DNA from: Anastatus disparis
Lineage: Eukaryota > Arthropoda > Insecta > Hymenoptera > Eupelmidae
Assembly (NCBI GenBank): GCA_017163975.1
Contig: JAFFSR010000227.1
Location: forward strand, 8,670,501-8,734,500
DNA: 64,000 nt
Reading direction: 5' to 3'
The position numbers and the translations under genes are program-made. Of the stretch, positions 14,271 to 24,379 are shown in pieces; positions within the stretch are counted from its first letter, which is position 1, and the number at the start of each line of letters is the position of its first letter. A model generated the notes under the pieces. The model saw only the letters and a program-made list of their open reading frames with translations. It was not told where the DNA came from and ran no database searches.

Positions 14271-14491
14271 TAGCGTGCGTAAAATGAATCGAGCGTGCGT
14301 AAAATGATTTCAGCGTGCGTAAAATGATTTTAGCGTGCGTAAAATGATTTAAGCGTGCGTAAAATGATTTCAGCGTGCGTAAAATGATTTCAGCGTGCGT
14401 AAAATGATTTGAGCGTGCGTAAAATGATTTCAGCGTGCGTAAAATGATTTGAGCGTGCGTAAAATGATTTCAGCGTGCGTAAAATGATTTC
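14271..14491 (+). repeat. 20-bp tandem array, 11 units
   Basis: Eleven head-to-tail copies of GCGTGCGTAAAATGATTTNA have an exact 20-bp period. The first unit ends with GAATCGA and the variable 19th base is C, T, A or G. Several units are otherwise identical, so the array is homogenised or recent. The unit holds a GC-rich half (GCGTGCG) and an AT-rich half. A 20-bp period places each copy on nearly the same DNA face at two helical turns. There are no unique spacers, so this is not a CRISPR array. Confidence 0.97.
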
Positions 14492-14770
14492 ATCTAAAAA
14501 AAAATTTTTTAATTTTTAAAGTATTATATTTCAGGAACTATACATCATAACAGACATTTATACATCTCATTTGAAAGCTCTTGTGGTGCTCTTTTAAAGT
14601 GCTATGTACAATTTTTTTCGCGATACGTGAACTCTCTTATTAATTAATCTTAGAGTTAATCATTTAAATAATTTCTTATTTATTGTTTTAAAGAGGGGGG
14701 AGGAATTCTCAATTATTATTTTAATAATACATTTTGATGGAATTTTAATTTGAGAGCTATCCTTGTCTAA

Positions 14771-15064
14771 CTGAGATTTTTGTTATTTACTCAAGTATTA
14801 ATCGGTGAATCTGCAAATTAAAAGTTGAGCGCAATAGATATTATTATTACAAATATTTATGCACAAGAAGAAAAAAATCTATCGCTTTGTTTTTGAGAAA
14901 AGTAAGTAACGCGAAAAAACTTTGGCGTTACTTACTTTTCTCAAAAACAAAGCGGTAGATTTTTTTTTTCTTGTGCATAGATGTTCATAATAATAATATC
15001 TATTGCGCTCAACTTTTAATTTGAAGATACGCCGATTAATACTTGAGTAAATAACAAACAACTC
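14771..15064. repeat. large foldback palindrome
   Basis: Two arms of about 140 bp meet near 14917 with only a few unpaired bases. The left arm contains TATTTACTCAAGTATTAATC, then AAAAGTTGAGCGCAATAGAT, then TGCACAAGAAG, then GAGAAAAGTAAGTAACGC. The right arm contains the reverse complement of each in reverse order, with small indels (for example in the CAAATATTTATGCACAAG segment). The structure could extrude as a cruciform or be transcribed as a hairpin RNA. It resembles a foldback element or a hairpin MITE. The open frame on the minus strand is incidental. Confidence 0.95.
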
Positions 15065-15158
15065 AATTGTTACTCGGTCGATATCAGGTTCTACTCCGGC
15101 TTGCCGTTGATGGTTTTATTAATTTTATTTTTATATTAGTAATATTATTTATTTTTTT

Positions 15159-15262
15159 GGAGGGGGGGCGCTGCCCCCGAAAACCTCCCCCGGCAGGGGC
15201 TTTGCCCCCTGCACCCCCACCACGGGGCTCCGCCCTGGACCCCGTCCTGCGCCCCGACCTCG
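15159..15262. repeat. GC-rich hairpin cluster
   Basis: This 104-bp patch is mostly G and C inside roughly 70% AT DNA. It consists of consecutive short palindromes: GGGGGCGCTGCCCCC at about 15164-15178, CAGGGGCTTTGCCCCCTG at about 15194-15211, and CGGGGCTCCGCCCTGGACCCCG after it. The open frame across it (15067-15282, + strand) gives a Pro/Ala-rich peptide with no recognisable domain and is probably not coding. Its composition differs sharply from its surroundings, which suggests arrival with a mobile element. Confidence 0.85.
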
Positions 15263-15364
15263 ACTACCTCTTACAATCTTGATAGCCTTCGAACAAGATT
15301 GTACATGCTATCACAGACGCAAGTTTGTCATTCTTAGAATTTTGCGCACTTGTTAGAAAAAATA

Positions 15365-15486
15365 ATATACGCAACTAATGCGTAAAGTGATCATCGCACT
15401 CGTCTCATTTGTCGCCCCCGCTGCGCTCGGGCGACAAAACCGACTCGTGCGATAATCACATATTTTACGCACTCGTTGCGTAATAT
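15365..15486. repeat. long hairpin with GTCGCCC/GGGCGAC core
   Basis: The arms of about 53 bp pair ATACGCAACTAATGCGTAAA on the left with the TTTACGCACTCGTTGCGTA region on the right, through GTGATCATCGCAC against GTGCGATAATCAC. They close on GTCGCCC (15411-15417) and GGGCGAC (15429-15435) around a short GC-rich loop. The core is closely similar to a segment at 48621-48653 inside the CACTA-like transposon. Confidence 0.93.
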
Positions 15487-17122
15487 ACTAATTTTTCGAT
15501 GAAGTTTAAAAAAGGAATGGAAGACTTAAATAAAGTTTTGGTTGGATGTAAAAGGAAAATTTTATCGACGTTTGAAATATTTTTTTATTCAAAAAGAAAA
15601 GTATAAATTTTTTTTTATTTAGGTTTTTGATTTTAATTTGAAGTATTTAATGCAATAATAAAAATTTAAACACTAAAATTAAAATTGTTCCCAATTAATC
15701 ATTAATAATGAATACTAAAAAATTTCTTTTTAAAAAAAATTATCTGAATTGAATTAAATAGGACTACATTTTCTAGAATGATTATCAGAATATAATTTTT
15801 AGAAAAATTAATATAAAATCATTTTCTTTTTTAATTTAAATTTAAGTCATCAACTTTTAGATGAATCATAATAAACGATCATAAAACGGAACAAAACTTA
15901 TAAATTGTTCTAAACGTTTTTATTAACTTTTAAAATATACAAATTCATTTTTTATGTTTCCTTTTTTCACTTTATTTTAAAACGTTTCGCTTTTATAGAA
16001 TATCTCGGGGAATATTCAAAAATAAAGTAAATTTAAGAAGTTACCTTTCGTGGCATCTGTTCATTTAAAGTAGAAAGGATTCGCCGTTTTTCCGCGGCAG
16101 ATTTTCATAACTTGGCGTAATGTTTACTTTTCTTAAAGAAAAAAAAAAAAATTTTTTTTTAAACACAAAAAATGCATTAGCAATATTTTACGTTTATAGA
16201 AATCTTTAAATAAACTTTAATTTGACTTTGCAAATAAAACTGTAAAGTTCGCTTGATAATATTGGTCCAGTCAAGAAAAAGTTTTTAGTAAATATTTTAC
16301 TGAAATTTCTTCCAAAACGATAGTAAAAATAACAATGAAACTTTTCAGAATTTTCGAAAATTTTCGCCTTTTATCGAAAAGCACCATCGAGTAAAATTAT
16401 CTTAAACAAATTCATCATCAAATATTCTAATGTCTATTTAATCATTGAAATCGTAGTTTAATATTTAACCATCGTTTAAAATTCAAAAGCTCTAGCTTAA
16501 CTTTTAACTGTCATTCTTATATTCCGTTTAAGTTTCTTTCCATAAATAGAGACATCTTATAATATTATTTTTTATCTTTATCGCTCCTTTATTCAAAGTT
16601 TCAATCTTGATTAATCTTGTAATAGATATATAATCTTGAAGTAAAAATCTATAAACTTCAAACAAAGTATATGAATTTACTTGCATATTTCCAATTTTAT
16701 TATTTTAAAATTTTATTACTTGAAATTTGATTTTTTATATAATGAAATTTCATTTTGATTTAATAAATAAATTTCGCTGTAAGTTTATTATAAAAATTAA
16801 AATACTGTAATTGGTTAAAAAAAAGAACTATTATCTACGAACTTAAATTTAGTTTTATTGATCACTGCTACGCTCGAATTAATCTATTTTGTAAACATCG
16901 TTACAAACAAAAGTTTTAATCTATCTGTATATCTGTATTAAGACAAAAGTCATCGAACATATCTTGACTCAAGTCCTCTTCTCAGCGCACACAGAGCCAC
17001 CAAAGTAGAATCCGTTCTATCTATCCAAAGGCAAGAGCTATACGAGTGCAACTGGTAGCAGCTTCTCGATTATTCTCAATCCTCCCCATACCCTCCTTTC
17101 AACCATACATTCAAGTATATAT

Positions 17123-17126
<4 letters not shown>
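15487..17126. other. AT-rich non-coding stretch
   Basis: No gene is recognised. The DNA is AT-rich with oligo-A/T runs. A more mixed island begins at about 16960. Confidence 0.5.

Positions 17127-17160
<34 letters not shown>
17127..17160. repeat. (TA)n microsatellite
   Basis: About 17 TA units, followed by CGCATATATATAG. The apparent Ile/Tyr frame on the minus strand is repeat-derived. Confidence 0.95.
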
Positions 17161-17161
<1 letters not shown>

Positions 17162-20100
17162 GCATATATATAGAGAGAAGATAGAGATTAAGAGAGAAGA
17201 GAGCGTTGCGATGCACTTTGACTAGGAGAGATGTCAAGACAGGATGCGCCCAGTCAGTCGGAAGGAGGAGTAGTATCGCATATAAGAGAGACAAGAGAAG
17301 GAGGGAGAGAGAGAGAAGAGGCATTGAAGACTGACACGCACCATTCGTATTATATATACGTAAGATGGTAGGGGGGAGGGAAGAGAGTAGGGTAAACCAC
17401 AAAGTGAAGGAAAGCATCGCTATGTGTTACGTGTTATATATCAAGTTAGAAGAGGAGTATAATACGAGGGTGCGTTGTTTCGATTGATACAACAATGAAC
17501 GAGATCATGGTAAGTTTATACATACTGATGCGATATAGGGTGAGCGAGAGAGCTTAGTTCATACATACTGATGATGGAGAGGAAGTATTTTGATTTTTTT
17601 TTTTTTTTCTGACTTCAGATTTTATTATTTACGTTTGGGAAGAATGAGGATTTGAGTATTAAATACCAATGTTATTTTTAGGAGTGACGCGTGGAATGTA
17701 TATGAAGATATTGGTTATTTTATTATTTTAGGATTTATTTTCATAGAGATATTGAGGAGGATAGGTGAAATGTGTTATTTTGGTAAGAATTCGGAAAACA
17801 AATCTAGTATGAAACTCGATTTATTTGAAATAAATAGAGTGAGATTAAAAATCATCTATATGCAAATTATAATTTTTTTTAATCTTATTGTTTTCTCATC
17901 TATAGCATAATGAAGTTTTGAACGAAGAAAAATCATAAATTTAATATGTGCGTTTGTACAACATATTTTTATTATTTGATAATTTTAATGAAAAATTGGA
18001 ATTCGCAAAAATACGCTGACAAAAAGATTTTAATAAGAGTTATTGTTTTGGCTTTTAAAACAAGCAAAATGCTTTTGATTTGAGCGGAAAATATCACCAA
18101 ACTAAACAAAATAATTTATTTTTAATCTGAAAATAAAATTCACAATGCGTGACCCTAACGAAAATCTCTTTTGACAATTAAATAATGCATCGGAAATAAC
18201 GCTAGTGTCAAATTAATTTCAGAAATGTAAAAAATTTTCCTTTTAATTTTAACAGATTTCTTTTGAAAATTTTAAAATTTATTACTAAGAGCAAATTTTT
18301 GAAAAGTATGTACCAAACGGGCTTCTATTTCTGTTTAATTCAACAACTATAGTGTAAGCAGACCTATACTCTTGATTCAAAATTCTATTTTTGTCAGGGT
18401 ATTCAATATTAAATTGCATTGTTCTTGAGGTTAATCCCGTGTATTTTTATATGTAGATTTTGAGCTCATACATGTATAAATAACACAGATATGTACACCT
18501 CAGTATGTGCTATAAATAAATATAAAAAATTCTACTTGGATATTAAATAGAACTGTTTGACAAAGTACTTTGCGCTCTCAACAATGAAAGTAGGTTCTCC
18601 GAAGAACTCAACTCAACATGTCGCTAATCGATAACATTCCTCGCTATACAATTTCACAAGTTTGCTCGTACATTTATTGAATTGTTTAAAAGCTATACTA
18701 GAAGCATTAACATTAAAGCATATCGGGTAATCCTTAATAATTCGCTTTTTTTTTATCACTCGCAGCAGCAATTTTAATAAATAATTAAATAAATCCTTTC
18801 CGTTAATGCTTTCCTAGATATCACTTTTCTCCTCCCCCTTCCGCCATAGTTTTATCAAAAAGATACACGCCGTGTTATTCGAAACAACTAGTCTCTCTCT
18901 CTCTGAAGTTAAATTTGCCAAAATAAAATTGAATTACTGCATATATGCACTATTAATTAATACGAATTGCTCCACTACCAAATTGATAATGGAAACAACC
19001 AACAGACTATCCGTGTGTGTATTGCTTGTTCACACACATACTCTCCAATTCAAACTTTATTTCGCTAATTCAACTTTAGAGAGTTTGAATTATATATACG
19101 TATAACCAATATTTCGTATCCCGCGTTTACTTAAAAATAAACTCAAACAAACGTTAGCGCGCACACGTGCATTATACAACCGATAATAAACAATATAAAA
19201 GATTTATTAATTAAGCGGTATTTGATATTAATGTTTAATGTATTCATTACATTATTTTCGTTATTTACCTCCAAGCACCGAGGGGCAGATTTTATAAAAC
19301 ACGATTGATACACACCCAAGTAAATAAAACGTAAATTTGTATAAATTAATTATTGCCGTTTATTTGCACGGGGTTATTTATCGCTCGTTCGATATGACAA
19401 CTATTTTTTACCTGCGATTTAAGGGCTATAATAAAATTAAATATTTTATCTATGGATACACACCCGATGTATATAATATGTATAAATTGAAAAAAAAAAA
19501 GGACAAAAAAGTTTTATATATTCACGAGGCTCATTGTAAATTGTTTTAATGCTCAATGGTGTAAACTGATGTTTTTAATTCCAGTCGTTAGCTGCAAACG
19601 CGGATAAAAGATCAATAATACGCCTGTTGTTTTATGTTTCATCAATCGCTGTGACGCTTTTTTTTTTCTTGCCATACCGAACATTCATTTTACAGGTTTT
19701 TTTTTTACAACGCGTATAACTTGCGAATTGTCAATCACTTGGATACTGCTATTAATTTTCGTATATTTTTTGTACGATGTATTGAATATTTGTAGGGATC
19801 AACCCATATCGATGTATGATAGTTGAAACGATTATTTAAATAATTTTGGTATTAATTTATATTTGTTTCTGTAACTAGAGAAATTAATTTGAATTTTTTT
19901 TCATTTTTAAATTGATGGCTCAAAGTAAAATCTTTGTAAATATGACATAAATATAAAAATATATTTTTTTACCTTGCCAATTAAAAAAAAACGAAGTTGA
20001 CTGACCTTTAAATCCTTTCTCAAAATAAACAAATAATCCTAGGATTGTTGAAATAAATCTATCCAGTCGTTAAGAATTTATAGTTAGAAAATAAATATGG

Positions 20101-23100
20101 AAGCAACTAATTCCCAGTAGATTTCTGTATAGACAATTTAGAGCAAACAAATTGCGAGCACAATAACAGCCCCCTTTTATATATACGTATAAATAAATAT
20201 ATATATATATGCGAACTCGGCATAATAGCTCAGTAGTGTAGACATTGTGTGGGTAAATCACGTAAATCGACGTACATATATACCGATAGAAAACAATAGG
20301 CCAGCGGTTTACCCTTAAAAATTTGATTAGAAATTAAGTTTGTCGTCAATTATAATTTTCCAGTTCATTACTAAATTGGAAATAGATAAGAAAGAAAAAT
20401 TAATAAACTAACTATTGTTATAATTTTCTTTATTCTTTTTTTATTTTTATGAAAATTATGACATCGATTTCATTCACAATACAAATTACACCAACAAATA
20501 TTAATATTTATACAACAAATAAAAATTAATATTTATGTATTGATATTAGATTCAAATGAAAATGTGCAATCAATAAAGTTCAAATAAATGTATAATTCCA
20601 TAAAATTTTCGTGAATTATTTATTGAATTCAAAATTTAATATTTTTTAATAATAATTAAATTATGAAAATGAAAATATTTAAAATTCATTGACTTTCATA
20701 TTAAAAATAATAGAACAAACAAAGAATTCAATTATAATCGACGTAATTCGAACAAAAAAAATTTATAATTTAAACTTTACGATCATCTTTCCTACATACC
20801 ACCTTTTTTCCCATTTCTCTTCCAAAGATCACGAGCTGATTATGCGAGCGAAATTGTACGCGCGCGAACGAACGAACGAACGAACGTTAGAACGATAAGC
20901 TCCAGAGGGAACTGTCCGATGCCAAGATTTCTCTTCCCTCTCTCGCTTGCTCTTTTTTTTCCCTCTTACACACTAGCATCGATAGAAGAAGAGAGATACA
21001 AGCCAGCTGTATAAGCGTGCAATTACAGATATTGAAATCGCGCCTTGAATTTACGGTAGAAAAAGAGTAAAAATAAAAAAAAAGAGAACCGGAGAAAAGG
21101 GAGAGAAGAAAGATAGCAAGTCATCCCTGCAGAGATCGTTCTACCAATTAAATGCCATGGATATCGAAAGCTTCGGCAAGGCAGCAAGTGAACGAGAGGA
21201 AGGAAAAATATGGGCAAGAGGAGGAAAAAAGAGAGAGACAGAGAGAGAGAGAGCATAGGAATAGCGGAAGTTATGATATAACGAGGAAGGAAAAAAAGAG
21301 TTTATACGTTTATTGGAATTGAAAACGAGATATTCTTATTGACATGATTTCCATGTAACGAATTTATCGGCTATTTGCTTGAACGTTTAATTGGACTGGA
21401 AGTTATTCACTTGAATTTTTATTTTATTTTTTTCATAAATAATTGTATTATGAAATATCGTTTATAAATAAATATTTGTATTCAAATATAAAAATTTTAA
21501 TTTAACAAATTTCGATTTTATTAAAAATTATCGAAATAACGAAGTTGTATTTAAAAATTATAACGCACTTGATAATTTTATCTGGATGATACTTTAAATA
21601 TTAATTACTGAAGTAAAAAATATTAATTTTAATTATTTATAAATTTGCGAACGTTATTTATTGCTTACATTATTTTTTATAATACACGGTACTTAATTTA
21701 AACAATATGTTTTCACTTAAGCGTGAACTAGAGTATGGAATTTAAAAATATTTGTTTCCAATAACCCAAAAAAGATTACTATTATTTATTCGAAACAATA
21801 GATTTAAAAGTAAGTCACCATATTCCAGAAGCAATTTCTCTCTTTCTCTCTCTCAAAATCAAGCCATCAAACTCTTCATATATACGTAATACACAAAATC
21901 CCAAGTCATCTACGAATTGCAATAAAAGCGCATCTCTCCACCTCTTACTCACTCGATCATTAAAACCTCTTTTCATTCTCCTCTCAACGTATTTCAATAT
22001 AACTTCTATATTGTACCAGTGCAATGTCCTCTCTTGAAGGCGATGGCTTTTTGCTTCGTAAAACTTTAATGCAAGAGAGAAAGGTATACAGCAGTAAAGT
22101 CTTTCATTCATCTTTCTCCTTTCTCCTCCCTACGTCTTTTGCTTCCATTCTAACTTCAGATATACCAAAAGCTCAACACCATTTCAGCAAGGAATTTCTC
22201 TGATTCTCGTGTATATATATAGCGCTGGGGCTTTTGAAGTTGTATTGTCGCTAAGAGAAATTTGGGTTACAATTTATATATACATATATATACACCAGCA
22301 AGACCTAATTCACGGGGTGTCTTCTCTATAGCCGGACAAATGACAAACTCCCGGACAATGTTGGACCTAAATCTCTGGATATAACCCATTTCGTGTATAG
22401 CTATTATACTTTTCTTCAGAATAAATTGTTCATTGCACACAGCTCTATTCAACGCGTTTTTAACCCATTTCAACACCAGCATCCATACGTATATTCCTCT
22501 TTACTCTGCAGAGCATAGAATGAACGTATAGTTTCTTTTTTTTTGCTTCAGCTTGGTGTGTATACAGAGGTGGATATGGAGTTGTTATGTTTGATATAAG
22601 GGGAAGAATAGCTGTACGTGAGACTGGTGCGTAAAATGAGCACGTTTCTTGTGTAGCCAGTTGTATACGGAACAAATGGAGGATGACCAGAGGATATATA
22701 GCGCCTTCCCTTTTTTTTCAGTTTTTAAAATAAAGAGAGGCTCTTGTTAACTAAGATGCATTGTTGTTTAGAATGATACAAGAGGAGACTTTTCTTCTTT
22801 TAAATTTTTTGTACTCTTGTCTGATTAAGGTCTAATTTAAAATTGATTGAAGACGAGCTATTGTTTCAAAGTATACTTTGATAATTTTATGAAAAAAATT
22901 ACTTTTAGAAGTAATAGTGATAAAAAAGCAAAATTACTTTGAATAAATTTGACTGTTAATAGGTTCGCATATTGTACGAAACGAAGTTATCAGAAATTAA
23001 TTAATTTTGAAACCTCGGGGAGAAGATGAGCTGTCTCGTGTCAAAGTTTGCACTCTGCTAAAGTCTGATATCTAACAGGAATCGATGCCTTGCCGGACAT

Positions 23101-23882
23101 AACGTGTATCTGCTCGCTCAAACATGTATACAAGACTTCATTGATTAGATAAAGTTTAGCTACAGAAATCTCAAATATCTTACAAATGCAGGTTTATCCA
23201 TTCGAAACTAATTTTCATGGACGGAATTATTTTGCAAAGGTATTCGAAGAAAATAAATCATAGTTTTAATAGTTGATAAAAGTCATGATTTGAGCATAAA
23301 CTTTTTAATAGTTTTGAACTAATTAAAATTCAAACATGCTTTAACAAATTGATATAATAAATTTAAAAATTCTTTGAAAATTTATGTTACAACTTTTCTC
23401 TATATATTAAAATATAAAAGGAGTAATATCTCTCCGCGACTTTTGAGCGCTCAAAAAAGCAAACGTCATAAATCCTGAGACATGATTTTCTTTGCTTCTA
23501 TATATTTCAAAATTAGTTTTCGTAGGAATACTAACATATTCCAACGACTTATATTGCGCTCGCAGCGTTTGTCTTCACGCCGTAAACTGGCAACTTATGT
23601 ACACAAACATATAATATAAAATCTTGTACAAGCTTTTTCACCAAGACCTTCTTCTTCTCTTCTTTTTTTTTACCCTTCTGTGCTTTCTATTTTATTTTTT
23701 TTGACGACTGACGTTTACACGCGCGGCATGTATATACAGAAACACAGGCATATATCTACTTTCATTTCGGCGTTTCGAGAACGGAGTTTTATGGATGCAC
23801 TGCCGGAAATACCGGCTTGGCTTTCCCCTTTGTGGCCACAACCTTACATCTCGACGACTTGTGTACACACATATGTATATAG

Positions 23883-23883
<1 letters not shown>
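17161..23883. other. AT-rich non-coding stretch with mixed islands
   Basis: No gene is recognised. Purine-rich or mixed islands lie at 17160-17560, 21000-21290 ((GA)n at about 21235-21253) and 22150-22720. A four-fold CGAA run (about 20866-20885) gives an artefactual Arg/Thr/Asn/Glu repeat frame. A minimal ATG followed by GTAAGT at 17496-17516 is discussed as a finding. Confidence 0.45.

Positions 23884-23955
<72 letters not shown>
23884..23955. repeat. (AT)n microsatellite
   Basis: About 36 alternating AT units without interruption. It lies inside a spurious 104-codon frame. Confidence 0.98.
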
Positions 23956-23956
<1 letters not shown>

Positions 23957-24120
23957 CTAAAAGGAGACGATGTAGATTCTTACTACTGGAATAACATCAG
24001 GATGTTAAGTTTTTGGCTTTGTAGATTAAATATTTTGAATATATTCAAATTTTAATAACGTTTTTGGAAAGATGTAATTTTAAATGAGAGAGAATTATTC
24101 CTATCATTACAATAATACAG

Positions 24121-24379
24121 CCGTGTTAAGTAAAAACTTACATAAGTAACATTTCTATGAAGATCTAATTTTTTATATTAATATATTCGGTAAAAAAATA
24201 TAGCCGAACAAATAAATGAAAAAATAATATATCCTAAATTTTTCGCTAAAAAATGGAAGAATAAAAATTACGTAAGTATTGAAAAATTGAAAATTTCATT
24301 TGACAAAATTGATATTCTTTCAATATTAATTTATTACTTTTATTTATTTTACGCTTATGTAAGTTTTTACTTAACGTGG
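24121..24379. mobile_element. short inverted-repeat element (MITE-like)
   Basis: It is bounded by 26-bp inverted repeats. The left one starts CCGTGTTAAGTAAAAACTTA. The right one, read on the other strand, starts CCACGTTAAGTAAAAACTTA. Both continue CATAAG, with mismatches only at positions 3 and 4. The 259-bp interior is AT-rich and non-coding. No convincing target-site duplication was visible, so the superfamily is not assigned. Confidence 0.75.

Larger units (their letters stand above)
14180..15486. mobile_element. composite repeat element: 20-bp array plus foldback hairpins
   Basis: Four unusual structures lie back to back: a 20-bp tandem array (14271-14491), a 290-bp palindrome (14771-15064), a GC-rich hairpin cluster (15159-15262) and a 120-bp hairpin (15365-15486). 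The array unit and the last hairpin share the word GTGCGTAAAAT, which argues that they belong to one element. GTTAG-type and TACGCAA words occur near both proposed ends (14177-14215 and 15353-15375), but I could not define true termini or a target duplication. No transposase is encoded, so this would be a non-autonomous element or a nest of several. The boundaries are my inference. Confidence 0.45.

Noticed and set aside
14271..14491. CRISPR-like array
   Set aside because: The units are contiguous with no unique spacers, and the context is eukaryotic.
15067..15282. 71-codon Pro/Ala-rich frame as a gene
   Set aside because: The Pro/Ala part is the translation of the GC hairpin cluster. There is no domain or support for transcription.
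23680..23994. 104-codon frame
   Set aside because: About a quarter of it is the (AT)n microsatellite, and the rest has no recognisable motif.
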